From assembly GCA_000466585.1 (NCBI GenBank), contig KE993473.1, positions 150,553-214,552 on the forward strand: 64,000 nt of DNA, written 5' to 3'. Source of the DNA: Clostridiales bacterium oral taxon 876 str. F0540. Lineage in GTDB: Bacteria; Bacillota; Clostridia; Clostridiales; Clostridiaceae. Positions 1 to 7,710 of this stretch are shown here, piece after piece; position 1 is the stretch's first letter, and the number at the start of each line of letters is the position of its first letter. The notes under the pieces were generated by a model. It saw only the letters and a program-made list of their open reading frames with translations, had not been told where the DNA came from and made no database searches. The translations under genes and the position numbers were made by a program.

Positions 1-329
1 TTGCTTAAGTCTTCTCTTGACTTAACTAATGGTTCAATGCAGTTAGCAGCATCATCTTCCGGATAATCAAGCTCAGCTCCCATAGCTTCTGCAAGTACTG
101 AACAATTTGTACTTAGACCTACTGAATCATACTTGAACCTTTTATAAGCAGCTATATGTGATTGGGCCATAACTTCAGGATCAAGCTGGAACTCTTTTAT
201 GGTTTTACCTACTAAGTATGCCGCGCTTATTGCTACCATAGGCAGACATATTATCCTATCCATCGGTTTGCCTTCTGAAAATGCCTTAGACCTCTCTCTA
301 GGAGTTAGTATATCTTCTCTTATATCCAT
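1..329 (-). CDS. URO-D family protein (corrinoid methyltransferase-like), 3' part outside window
   Basis: Only the first 109 codons are in the window; the gene continues beyond base 1. The start ATG (329-327) follows a GAGGAAAG ribosome binding site. The N-terminus (MDIREDILTPRERSKAF) and the later segment LDYPEDDAANCIEPLVKS resemble uroporphyrinogen-decarboxylase-fold methyltransferases of the MtaA/CmuA type, which move methyl groups between corrinoid proteins and acceptors in anaerobes. True HemE proteins start differently, so a methyltransferase role is more likely than heme synthesis. The active-site region is not visible, so the substrate cannot be told. The cobalamin link is of interest because a cobalamin-binding regulator lies at 30814-31704, but no direct connection is shown. 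Confidence 0.72.
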   Translation of the reverse strand, partial: MDIREDILTPRERSKAFSEGKPMDRIICLPMVAISAAYLVGKTIKEFQLDPEVMAQSHIAAYKRFKYDSVGLSTNCSVLAEAMGAELDYPEDDAANCIEPLVKSREDLS

Positions 330-362
330 CTTCTTTCCTCACTATATGCACAATTATTTATA

Positions 363-458
363 GACAAGCAATAATTAAACTTAATTTATACAGTGGGAAA
401 ATAGCGAAGCTTCACCGCTTTTTTACTCTGCATAAATTTATAGTTGAAGTTGCTTGTC
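363..458. repeat. Long imperfect inverted repeat
   Basis: The outer arms AGACAAGCAA (363-372) and TTGCTTGTCT (449-458) are perfectly complementary. Further inward an AT-rich pair (TTAATTTATA / TAAATTTATA) and a GC-containing pair around 401-438 extend the fold. The whole 96-bp unit could form one long hairpin. It lies just upstream of the minus-strand URO-D gene, so it could be a leader of that gene or a small mobile-type palindrome. No transposase is nearby. Confidence 0.5.
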
Positions 459-565
459 TTTATATGACTTTATTACTCAACTAAATTGTAGATGGGCATG
501 AAAACTTGAGCAACAACTATTGATATTTTTAATACTTGAATATCTGACTATTTGTATTTTTAGTA

Positions 566-594
566 TTTACAATTAAAACAGCTCATGGTAAAAT
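566..594 (+). promoter_or_regulatory. Sigma-A promoter of the MFS leader
   Basis: The -35 box TTTACA (566-571) and -10 box TAAAAT (589-594) are separated by exactly 17 bases. The start of transcription should fall near 601-603, giving a leader of about 220 nt before the MFS start codon. Confidence 0.6.
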
Positions 595-659
595 ATAACA
601 AAGTGAGTGTGCCTAGTTTTATCAAGCGGTACAGGGGCTTATCCTACACGCAGAGTTAA
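585..659 (+). CDS. Possible 24-residue leader peptide ahead of the attenuator
   Basis: An ATG at 585, with in-frame GTG codons at 603 and 609, opens a short frame that ends at TAA 657-659, one base before the 5' arm of the terminator. It encodes a basic stretch (IKRYRG), and RYR fits the +x+ motif linked to macrolide-dependent ribosome stalling in erm and msr leaders. A ribosome paused near the stop would cover the 5' arm and favour read-through into the pump. Against this, no clear Shine-Dalgarno site is visible and the likely transcription start (about 601-603) lies downstream of the ATG. This is a low-confidence idea. Confidence 0.25.
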   Translation: MVKYNKVSVPSFIKRYRGLSYTQS

Positions 660-660
660 A

Positions 661-801
661 CCCTGCGGAGTCACTAATCTATAAACATTACTGAAACTTA
701 AATTATATGAAAATAAACAGCAAAGTTAACTGCTTTTTATTTCATATAATTCATAGTTAAAGCTTGTTTATAAGATGTGGCTTCGCAGGGTTTTTTATTT
801 T
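661..801 (+). terminator. Attenuator-type terminator in the MFS leader
   Basis: The 14-nt arm at 661-674 (CCCTGCGGAGTCAC) pairs fully, with two G-U pairs, to the arm at 777-790 (GTGGCTTCGCAGGG), and TTTTTTATTTT follows at 791-801. The enclosed segment forms a second nested hairpin (AATTATATGAAAATAAACAG with its near-complement at about 730-751). The upstream stretch CAGGG (632-636) can instead pair with CCCTG (661-665), AGTGA (602-606) with TCACT (671-675), and GTGTG (607-611) with CACGC (648-652). Two exclusive folds are therefore possible, as in transcription attenuators. The ligand or signal is unknown. Confidence 0.6.
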
Positions 802-822
802 TATAAGAAAGAAGGTGCCATC

Positions 823-2004
823 TTGAGTATTCAAAAAAACATTAAACTTTACTACTTTTATTCAACCTTTGCAGAGCTTTTAATTTTAGGACCAGTGCTA
901 GTATTATTTCTAACTGCTAAAGGATTAACCTTTACAGAAATCATGCTGCTGCAGTCCATCTCATCAATATCAGTATTCTTCTTCGAGGTTCCGACAGGGG
1001 CTATAGCAGATAAACTGGGAAGAAAATATAGCATACTTATAGGTGCCTTTCTCTGGGCTGTAGGATTGCTTTTATATGTGGTTGGTAAAGGCTTCTTTGT
1101 TTTTGCTTTATCAGAAATAACTTTCAGCCTAGGTTCTGCCTTTAAGTCAGGTGCTGACAGTGCTTTAATTTATGATTCATTAAAGATGCTTAACAGGGAA
1201 AAGGAATATCAAAAGGTTGAAGGCAAGGCTCGTTCCTACTCTTTATACGCTCAAGCCATAGGCTCTGTATTATCAAGCTTTCTGTATGAAAAGAATATAA
1301 ATCTACCTATGATTGTCTCAATTTTGTTTATGCTCATAACCATTGCCGTAACCTTTATGTTTAAGGAACCAGAGGTTGAAGGCAAGGAAGGAAAATATGG
1401 AGCAAATTACTTTAGTCAAATAAAAGAAAGCGGAAAATATATTTTAAGTCATGATAAGCTTAAAGCTATCGTATTTTTCTCTATGATATTTTTTATATTT
1501 TACAGAACTGGTTTCTGGTACTACCAGCCTTATATGGAAGGAGTCAATATACCGGTAAAATATTTCGGAGCTATTTTCTTTATCTTTAATATAACTGCTG
1601 CCTTTATATCTAAGAGAAGCTCATATATTATGGAAAAAACTAAGCCTAAAACTTTAACCTTCATGTCTTCTCTTATGATAATATCATTTTTGATGCTGGG
1701 AACTATAAGAGTTTGGCCTGGAGTTTTTGCAATACTTCTTCAACAGGTTTCAAGAGGAATTTACAGACCTGTTACAACAAAATATCTAAACAAGCACATT
1801 CCTTCTGATAAGCGTGCTACAATTTTATCCTTTCAGAGTCTTGCCACAAACCTAGCTGTTGCAGCAGCTTTCCCATTGATGGGTATCTTAAAAGACCACA
1901 GCGATATATTCACCACCCATTTAATCCTCACTGCAGCAATGCTAATATTAACATTAATAAGCATAAAATATATGAATGGAAAGCTTGGAGTAAGAAAAAG
2001 CTGA
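823..2004 (+). CDS. MFS transporter
   Basis: A 393-residue, 12-helix major facilitator protein, probably a drug or metabolite exporter in the cytoplasmic membrane. The TTG start at 823 is chosen because AAGAAGGTGCC precedes it; an earlier ATG at 775 sits inside the 3' arm of the terminator and cannot be the natural start. The loop after helix 2 carries the MFS signature (FFEVPTGAIADKLGRKYSI), and helix 4/5 holds SGADSALIYDSL. The leader with promoter and attenuator suggests that expression depends on a signal acting on RNA, such as a ribosome-targeting antibiotic or a ligand. A good terminator follows at 2001-2031. The same broad subfamily recurs at 16746-17969. Confidence 0.85.
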   Translation: MSIQKNIKLYYFYSTFAELLILGPVLVLFLTAKGLTFTEIMLLQSISSISVFFFEVPTGAIADKLGRKYSILIGAFLWAVGLLLYVVGKGFFVFALSEITFSLGSAFKSGADSALIYDSLKMLNREKEYQKVEGKARSYSLYAQAIGSVLSSFLYEKNINLPMIVSILFMLITIAVTFMFKEPEVEGKEGKYGANYFSQIKESGKYILSHDKLKAIVFFSMIFFIFYRTGFWYYQPYMEGVNIPVKYFGAIFFIFNITAAFISKRSSYIMEKTKPKTLTFMSSLMIISFLMLGTIRVWPGVFAILLQQVSRGIYRPVTTKYLNKHIPSDKRATILSFQSLATNLAVAAAFPLMGILKDHSDIFTTHLILTAAMLILTLISIKYMNGKLGVRKS

Positions 2005-2031
2005 TACACTTATAATGTATCAGTTTTTTTC
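2001..2031 (+). terminator. Intrinsic terminator of the MFS gene
   Basis: CTGATACA (2001-2008) pairs with TGTATCAG (2016-2023) and is followed by seven T residues. Confidence 0.8.
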
Positions 2032-2114
2032 ATGGTGTATCTAATTTCCATTACTTTGACTCTACTTTTATTATATAATGTAATATAGGAATATAATTTG
2101 TAAAAATTTAATAT

Positions 2115-2195
2115 AAGGGCAAACCTATTCGAAAGTTAGGGACGCAAAACCACAGGTCTAAAGTCTGCTATAGAGACAATGATGGCTGGGCTGTC
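2115..2195 (+). promoter_or_regulatory. Cyclic di-GMP-I (GEMM-I) riboswitch aptamer
   Basis: The region shows the class signature in order: GGGCAAACC (2117-2125), a GAAA tetraloop (2131-2134), GGGACGCAAAACC (about 2139-2151), CAGGTCTAAAG, a second hairpin (GTCT...AGAC), then ATGATGGCTGGGC. This fits the GEMM-I consensus of c-di-GMP riboswitches. It lies upstream of a gene with both GGDEF and HD-GYP domains, so the RNA probably senses the second messenger its own gene product makes or degrades. Confidence 0.9.
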
Positions 2196-2229
2196 GTATT
2201 TGACAATACGTTAGTTTTTTGCAATCAGT

Positions 2230-2275
2230 ACCAGTACTAGGCTTTGCTCTCTATAGTTACTGGTGCTTTTTTATG
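2230..2275 (+). terminator. Riboswitch expression platform: intrinsic terminator
   Basis: ACCAGTA (2230-2236) pairs with TACTGGT (2258-2264), and GCTTTTTT follows. Within the loop, TCTCTATAG (2248-2256) is the exact complement of CTATAGAGA (2168-2176) in the second hairpin of the aptamer. Binding of c-di-GMP could therefore decide between aptamer hairpin plus terminator and an antiterminator pairing. By this logic ligand binding would favour termination, but the direction cannot be proven from sequence alone. Confidence 0.75.
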
Positions 2276-2336
2276 CAATAATTATTACTTATTTAATGAT
2301 GGACAAACTATAGTAGGCAGTGAGGGTGACAAACTA

Positions 2337-3929
2337 ATGAATATAAAAGAAATGATAAGAAAAATATTTGGAAATATACTTAATAATAATTTACTAACTC
2401 GTTCTAAAACAATATTTAGCTTCATCATTTTATTTGCCGGAGTTAGTTTTGCATTATCCGGATGGAATTCTAGATCTCTCTTAATATACACCTTTATTTT
2501 TACTGCATTACTTCTTATAGCTAACTATTGGGAAGGTCATATCTTATATAGATATATTTTTTCTATAGCCGCATTAATTTTATTTTATACACTAGTGCAG
2601 CTGTATCCTATAAAATTGGTACATTTTGAAAGATTAGTTTTTTATATACCTTTGATAATTGCTTACTTGCTCCCAGATATAATATCAACAAATATACTTG
2701 GAATTGTACTTGCACAGTTATTTTCAACTTACTTTGGAAAAGCAGACTCTAGCACTATACTAAGTGACATTATTGGTATTGTTTATGCATCCGCAGCATT
2801 ATCAATAAGCTTTCACTTATTTCGGAAGTTAAATTTTGAAAGAAATAAGTATCTTAAGGCAAGTATAACTGATTCACTAACGGGACTGTATACCTTAAAA
2901 TATCTCTTGGAAAATAGTCAAAAAATACTGGATAAAAATCATAGAGCTGCAGTTCTTTTAATAGATTTAGATCACTTTAAACAGATAAATGATACCTATG
3001 GCCATTTAATTGGGAATAAGATTCTTATAGAACTTTCAGATTTATTCAAAAAAGAACTTATGAATACTAATTGCATTATATCTAGATTAGGAGGAGATGA
3101 ATTTGTAATCTTTATCCATGATCTTTCAGACAATCAGGTTGAGAAAATAATTGACCGTCTATACCTAAGTTCAAAACATAAAGTTTATTCCATAGACCCT
3201 GCTCTTCCACCTCTGAGAATATCCTTTACTGTAGGTTCGGCATACTCAAATGAACATAAAAAATTAAATATCCAGGAGCTTTTAAATCAAGCAGACACTA
3301 ATATGTATCTCAATAAATTCGGAGAATACAAACTAGCTAAGAAAAACCTAATCCCTAACGTTGAACTTAGCGCTAGGTGCAAACAGCTGTTAAAAACCTT
3401 AGAGGAAAAGGAAGCTTATACCTATATTCATTCTCGCTATGTTGCTCAATACTCAGCAGAACTTGCTATTGCTTTAGGTTTTGCAAAAGAAAGAGTTAAG
3501 GAAATTTATATTTCGGGATTAATACATGATATTGGTAAGCTGTTTATCCCTAATGAAATATTAAGGAAACCAGAAAGGTTGACTTACGAAGAATACTTAG
3601 TAGTAAAAAACCATGTGAATGACGGACTAAATATAGTAAAAGACATGAACCTATCTGAAGTTATGCTAAATGGTATTAAGTATCATCATGAAAAATTTGA
3701 CGGTACCGGATACCCTAACAGAATTGATGGAAACGATACCCCTATAGAAGGCCGAATCATACAAATTGCTGATGCCTTCTCAGCTATGACAATCAAAAGA
3801 ATTTATAGAGACAGCTTATCCTTGGAGAATGCTCTTGGTGAGCTTAAAAAGAACGGCGGCTCGCAATTTGATCCAAGTCTTGTAAGTGTTTTTATTGATT
3901 TGTTTAAAGATAAAAAATCTGCAGTATAA
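2337..3929 (+). CDS. Membrane GGDEF/HD-GYP c-di-GMP signalling protein
   Basis: A 530-residue protein. Roughly the first 165 residues form five or six membrane helices. A GGDEF domain follows with an intact RLGGDEFV active site near residue 246, then a C-terminal HD-GYP domain with LIHDIGK and HHEKFDGTGYP. Both catalytic signatures look complete, so it could make and break c-di-GMP; which activity dominates is not visible. The ATG at 2337 with a GAGGGTG site is preferred; an earlier start at 2244 falls inside the riboswitch terminator. It is followed 16 bases later by a histidine kinase, so the two form an operon under the c-di-GMP riboswitch. Confidence 0.9.
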   Translation: MNIKEMIRKIFGNILNNNLLTRSKTIFSFIILFAGVSFALSGWNSRSLLIYTFIFTALLLIANYWEGHILYRYIFSIAALILFYTLVQLYPIKLVHFERLVFYIPLIIAYLLPDIISTNILGIVLAQLFSTYFGKADSSTILSDIIGIVYASAALSISFHLFRKLNFERNKYLKASITDSLTGLYTLKYLLENSQKILDKNHRAAVLLIDLDHFKQINDTYGHLIGNKILIELSDLFKKELMNTNCIISRLGGDEFVIFIHDLSDNQVEKIIDRLYLSSKHKVYSIDPALPPLRISFTVGSAYSNEHKKLNIQELLNQADTNMYLNKFGEYKLAKKNLIPNVELSARCKQLLKTLEEKEAYTYIHSRYVAQYSAELAIALGFAKERVKEIYISGLIHDIGKLFIPNEILRKPERLTYEEYLVVKNHVNDGLNIVKDMNLSEVMLNGIKYHHEKFDGTGYPNRIDGNDTPIEGRIIQIADAFSAMTIKRIYRDSLSLENALGELKKNGGSQFDPSLVSVFIDLFKDKKSAV

Positions 3930-3945
3930 TTTGAGAGGTTGTAAA

Positions 3946-5850
3946 ATGAAAAAAAATTTTCAAATACTCGAAAGTATAGAAAATCGAATTTTATGTGCTT
4001 TAATATTAATAGCTATAATACCGCTGGTAGTTTCTTTTATAATTAATAATTTTATTGTTTCACAGTCTATATTAAGCTTAGAAAAGCAAAAACTGCACTT
4101 TTTAAGTAATCAGGCAAATACCATAATTGAAGAAAAAGTAAATGAACTGGGAACTATAGCAAAAGATTATTCTGTTTGGGATGATGCCTATGAGAAATTG
4201 GAAGCGAATGATTTCCAATGGTTTAAAGAAAATTTTTCTGATTGGATACCCTCTAATTTTGATCTTGATCTTTCTGTAGTAATTAATAATAATAAGCAAA
4301 TCATTGATGAATTCGGACTAAAAAATAAGGATATTTCTCAGCTGCTTAAAGTTGAAAGTATATCTAATATGTTAAAAACTCCTTTCGATGTAGGTAAATC
4401 AGGCTACCCAAGGGGTATACTTACGTATAATGGGGAACCCTATTTATTTTATGCAAGCCCAATTATGAAAAGCTATTATAAAGGAGAGCAAAAGGGACTT
4501 TTAATCCTTGGGAAAAAAATATCTCCTTCATATATCGAGTCACTTGGAATGCGCTTGGAACAGGAAATATTTATGACTTTTGGAGATAAGGTTATTTCAA
4601 GCGATACCTTAAGTAGGGATATCACTGATTATATCAAAACAAGTGATAATGAGAGTGATTCCGACGATATTAAATTTTTCAACAATGAACTCATAGGCTC
4701 TATAAATATTGATAATATTCCAAATACATCTCGGGCAAAGTTGTCGGTCATTATGAAAAGGGATACCTTTATATCCACTAAAAAAAGGCTTAATCTCACT
4801 TCATGTGCTGTTATGTGGCTTGTATCTATATTTATTTTAGCTGCAATACTTATACTTAGAAAATATACTACAAAACCTCTTAAGAACTTTGAAGACCAAA
4901 TTTCTGAAATGAGCCATAACAATTTAATCAGCTATGTTACAACCGAAGGCCCCCGAGAAATCGAGAAACTCACTGAAGCCTTTAACAAAATGGTTAATAA
5001 GCTTAACGAACAAACAATAGAAAATGAAACTCTGAAATCTGAAATTCAATATGATAAACTAAGAGGCGAATTTCTGGCAAATATATCTCACGAATTCAAG
5101 ACTCCTTTAAACGTAATTTTCAGTGCCCTTCAGCTGACAGAGCTTTACGTTAAAAATGATCCTGAAAACAAATTATCACAAAACATAAGTAAAAATATTT
5201 TTGTAATGAGACAAAATTGCTATAGATTACTTAGAATGGTTAATAACCTAATAGACTTGACTAAAATCGGATCAAATACTTATTTTCTTCATTTAGCAAA
5301 TTATGAAATTATAAGTTTAATTGAAGATATAACTCTTTCAGTTTCAGATTATATAAAAAGTAAAGATATATTTGTTGGCTTTGATACAGATATTGAAGAA
5401 AAAGTAATAGCTTGTGATCCGGATCAGATTGAAAGAATAATTTTAAATCTTCTCTCAAACGCTATAAAATTTACTGAACCTGGAGGAGAAATATGGGTAA
5501 CTGTTCAAGATAAAGAAGAGAGTATATTAATTTCTGTAAAGGATAATGGGTTAGGAATACCTGAAGATCACCTCGAGTTAATATTTGAACGCTTCAGACA
5601 GGTAGACAGTTCCCTAACAAGAAATCGTGAAGGAAGCGGAATTGGTTTATCACTTGTAAAATCACTTGTAGAAATGCATAAAGGAACTATTAAAGTAAAA
5701 AGTGAATATGGAAAAGGAAGTGAATTTATAATTGAACTCCCAGCAAGAATAATTCCGAAAACAGATGTTAATGAAGATAAAAATAACTTCACAGGTCATA
5801 ACAAAGTAGAAAGAATTAATATTGAGTTTTCCGATATATACTCACACTAA
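3946..5850 (+). CDS. CHASE4-HAMP sensor histidine kinase
   Basis: A 634-residue membrane kinase. A helix near residues 15-38 leads to an extracellular CHASE4-like sensor (DYSVWDDAYEKLE near residue 70), a second helix near 285-305, then HAMP, HisKA with the phospho-acceptor in ISHEFKTP (His about 382), and HATPase_c with NAIKF, DNGLGIP and GSGIGLSLV boxes. The ATG at 3946 follows GAGAGGTTG; the longer frame starting at 3886 overlaps the previous gene. No response regulator gene lies next to it, so its partner is elsewhere. Co-transcription with the GGDEF/HD-GYP gene links the kinase to c-di-GMP levels. Confidence 0.9.
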   Translation: MKKNFQILESIENRILCALILIAIIPLVVSFIINNFIVSQSILSLEKQKLHFLSNQANTIIEEKVNELGTIAKDYSVWDDAYEKLEANDFQWFKENFSDWIPSNFDLDLSVVINNNKQIIDEFGLKNKDISQLLKVESISNMLKTPFDVGKSGYPRGILTYNGEPYLFYASPIMKSYYKGEQKGLLILGKKISPSYIESLGMRLEQEIFMTFGDKVISSDTLSRDITDYIKTSDNESDSDDIKFFNNELIGSINIDNIPNTSRAKLSVIMKRDTFISTKKRLNLTSCAVMWLVSIFILAAILILRKYTTKPLKNFEDQISEMSHNNLISYVTTEGPREIEKLTEAFNKMVNKLNEQTIENETLKSEIQYDKLRGEFLANISHEFKTPLNVIFSALQLTELYVKNDPENKLSQNISKNIFVMRQNCYRLLRMVNNLIDLTKIGSNTYFLHLANYEIISLIEDITLSVSDYIKSKDIFVGFDTDIEEKVIACDPDQIERIILNLLSNAIKFTEPGGEIWVTVQDKEESILISVKDNGLGIPEDHLELIFERFRQVDSSLTRNREGSGIGLSLVKSLVEMHKGTIKVKSEYGKGSEFIIELPARIIPKTDVNEDKNNFTGHNKVERINIEFSDIYSH

Positions 5851-5867
5851 TATAATAAGATTATCTC

Positions 5868-5934
5868 TAGGCTGCTTCCTTGAATATATAAGTTATTAAG
5901 TTTAAAATACTTATATATTCAAGGAAGCAGCCTA
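5868..5934. terminator. Perfect 26-bp stem between convergent genes
   Basis: The arms 5868-5893 and 5909-5934 are fully complementary over 26 bases with a 15-nt loop. The hairpin separates the kinase gene (plus) from the DUF2087 genes (minus), where a two-way terminator is expected. Neither side has a clean run of T, so it may stop or stabilise transcripts rather than act as a standard terminator. Confidence 0.6.
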
Positions 5935-6002
5935 TATCAATGCCTTACGAAGCTGAAATAAGAAAAGCTTATAGTTAATATTCATTATAATTATTAAAAT
6001 TT

Positions 6003-6302
6003 CTAATCAAGCTTAAAGTCATTCAATTCAGGCTGTTTTTCTTCAAGCCAATATTTAGAGCAGTCATCTAATCTTCCCAAAAAACCTTTATTAAACAGTT
6101 CTCTTCTTATAAGGCATCTGTCATTAAAGGTATGCGCCTTATCCAATATCTCATTTACTTCTTTTTCAGTGTATGATACTCCCTTTTCAAACTTAGAAGC
6201 AAAGAACATCAAGGATAATATTTTATATTTCTTCTTTGATGGATATAGTTTCAGTCTACCCTCATCATCTAAATAGTTTCTAAGTTCTGATTTTAAATCC
6301 AT
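6003..6302 (-). CDS. DUF2087 domain protein, single domain
   Basis: A 99-residue protein made almost entirely of one DUF2087 domain: LKLYPSKKKYKILSLMFFA, then ...CLIRRELFNKGFLGRLDDCSKYW, the latter matching the family's R-x-L-I...G-F-L-x-R...Y-W ending. It lies 12 bases after the larger DUF2087 protein and shares its operon. The domain is often attached to transcription regulators but its function is unsettled. It could modulate the larger protein by pairing with it; this is inference. Confidence 0.8.
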   Translation of the reverse strand: MDLKSELRNYLDDEGRLKLYPSKKKYKILSLMFFASKFEKGVSYTEKEVNEILDKAHTFNDRCLIRRELFNKGFLGRLDDCSKYWLEEKQPELNDFKLD

Positions 6303-6314
6303 TAATATCCCCCC

Positions 6315-7088
6315 CTACTGCTTAACCCAGTAATATTTACAGTCATTTGTACGTTCCATGAATCCATATTCTATAAGATATCGCCTTATTGTAGCAAAAT
6401 CTTCATGTATTTCTTTTAATATACAATTTAGTTCCTTCTCACTATATCTTTTCTGTTTTTCAAACCTCTCCGTAATCTTTCTAAGTACAATTATTTTCTT
6501 TTTTTCTTTTGCCGGAAAGGTTGATAATTTTAATGGTTCCAGGGATAAAAACATACTTGATAAAACATGTTCTTCCTCAGATTTTGTGGCAAAATACCTA
6601 TCATCAACCATTGTAGCACCATAGTGTATATCTATTATTTCATCCTTATTTTCTTGGAAGCCTCTATTTGTTTCTGAACCGTGAAAAGCAAGCTCATAAA
6701 TGGCAAGATAGAGCTTAGCTTGTTTTGCCCTTTCCCTAAAAGAAAATTTCTGATGACGAACAGTTGATGCAGCAACCCCCATTTTCTTAGCAATCTCATT
6801 ATCGGTCATTCCAGAACATATCATACTTAGTAGTTCTCTTTGATTTTCAGTTATTCCAGTAAGCTTTTTATCATAAGACATGAGAAGCTCTAGTAATTTC
6901 GGATGTTCCTTCTGTATATGTATTTTAGACATTTTCTCTGCATCAAAGTATCTGTCATCATTTTTAAATATCTCGCCTCTTTGAAATTCTCGGCCACAAA
7001 AATTACATATATATTTTTCAGACTCATCGTCAAATATATATCCGCTTTTTATTTCACTTATATTTAGACCTGTAAGTTTATCAATCAT
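6315..7088 (-). CDS. LuxR-type HTH regulator with C-terminal DUF2087
   Basis: A 257-residue protein. A small N-terminal zinc-finger-like segment holds CNFCGREF and a later H-x-x-K-E-H. A LuxR/sigma-4-type helix-turn-helix follows (ITENQRELLSMICSGMTDNE ... ASTVRHQKF, about residues 78-120). A DUF2087 domain ends the chain (about 180-255, ending CKYYW). It is likely a DNA-binding regulator. A perfect 11+1+11 palindrome (7102-7124) lies immediately upstream of the start codon and is a natural candidate for an autoregulatory operator. The second DUF2087 gene follows directly. Confidence 0.8.
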   Translation of the reverse strand: MIDKLTGLNISEIKSGYIFDDESEKYICNFCGREFQRGEIFKNDDRYFDAEKMSKIHIQKEHPKLLELLMSYDKKLTGITENQRELLSMICSGMTDNEIAKKMGVAASTVRHQKFSFRERAKQAKLYLAIYELAFHGSETNRGFQENKDEIIDIHYGATMVDDRYFATKSEEEHVLSSMFLSLEPLKLSTFPAKEKKKIIVLRKITERFEKQKRYSEKELNCILKEIHEDFATIRRYLIEYGFMERTNDCKYYWVKQ

Positions 7089-7101
7089 ACATTTCTCCTT
7101 A

Positions 7102-7124
7102 AAGTTTATAATTATTATAAACTT
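7102..7124. promoter_or_regulatory. Palindromic candidate operator
   Basis: AAGTTTATAAT (7102-7112) and its exact complement ATTATAAACTT (7114-7124) flank one central base. It sits 13 bases upstream of the start codon of the HTH-DUF2087 gene, beside the ribosome binding site. Confidence 0.45.
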
Positions 7125-7295
7125 ATATTAATATTGTTTATTAAATTTGTCAACTCATTTCCAGCATATTATTGTCAAGTAGTTGAAGAATTTTAAAGAA
7201 AGTAAGCTTTATTAAATGAGCAAGAAATGACAGGATTTATTAAACAAACTAAGCTATAATAAAGAAAAGAATTCAAATTAGGTAGGTAGATTAAT

Positions 7296-7679
7296 ATGAA
7301 TTATGATGCTTGCATAAAAAAATCTATTGAGTTTATTGAAAATAATCTTGATAAAAAGATAGAGCTTGAAGAACTTGCAGACAAAGTGTTTCTGTCAAAG
7401 TTTCATTTTCACAGGAAGTTTCATGCAGCAACAGGCGAGCCTGTAGCCGAATTTATAAGGAAAAGAAGACTTGATAAGGCTGCAAATGATCTTATATGTA
7501 CTGATGAAAGAATTATAGATATAGCTTTAAAATATCAATTTGGCTCTCAAGAGGCATTCACGAAGGCCTTTAAAAAATTTTACGGAGTTCCTCCAAGAGA
7601 ATTTAAAAGAAATAAGAATCATATAACCATGGTAACTTCAGCTGCCAAAACCAGCATTAAGCTTTCTATGGCAGCTTAG
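7296..7679 (+). CDS. Solo AraC-type HTH regulator
   Basis: A 127-residue protein consisting of the two-helix-turn-helix DNA-binding domain of AraC/XylS (LEELADKVFLSKFHFHRKFH and IIDIALKYQFGSQEAFTKAF, then FYGVPPREFKR). There is no sensor domain, and a short uncharacterised tail of about 20 residues ends the protein. Such short forms resemble MarA/SoxS, whose activity is set by their amount. It is followed 31 bases later by clpP, perhaps as one transcript; the target genes are unknown. Confidence 0.85.
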   Translation: MNYDACIKKSIEFIENNLDKKIELEELADKVFLSKFHFHRKFHAATGEPVAEFIRKRRLDKAANDLICTDERIIDIALKYQFGSQEAFTKAFKKFYGVPPREFKRNKNHITMVTSAAKTSIKLSMAA

Positions 7680-7710
7680 TGTTATTTAAAATTTTTGAGA
7701 GGTGATTAAT

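Larger units (their letters stand above)
330..822. other. Intergenic region holding a long hairpin, promoter and attenuator
   Basis: No protein gene larger than a possible short leader peptide is seen. The left part (363-458) is a long imperfect inverted repeat. The right part holds a good sigma-A promoter (566-594) and a leader ending in a strong terminator (661-801) before the MFS gene. These are described separately. Confidence 0.7.

Noticed and set aside
601..690. T-box, purine, guanidine or other known riboswitch in the MFS leader
   Set aside because: None of the invariant blocks of these classes could be found.
775..822. Earlier ATG for the MFS gene at 775
   Set aside because: It lies in the 3' arm of the leader terminator and has no ribosome binding site; TTG 823 has one.
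2244..2336. Earlier ATG for the GGDEF/HD-GYP gene at 2244
   Set aside because: It lies inside the loop of the riboswitch terminator; ATG 2337 has GAGGGTG at the right distance.
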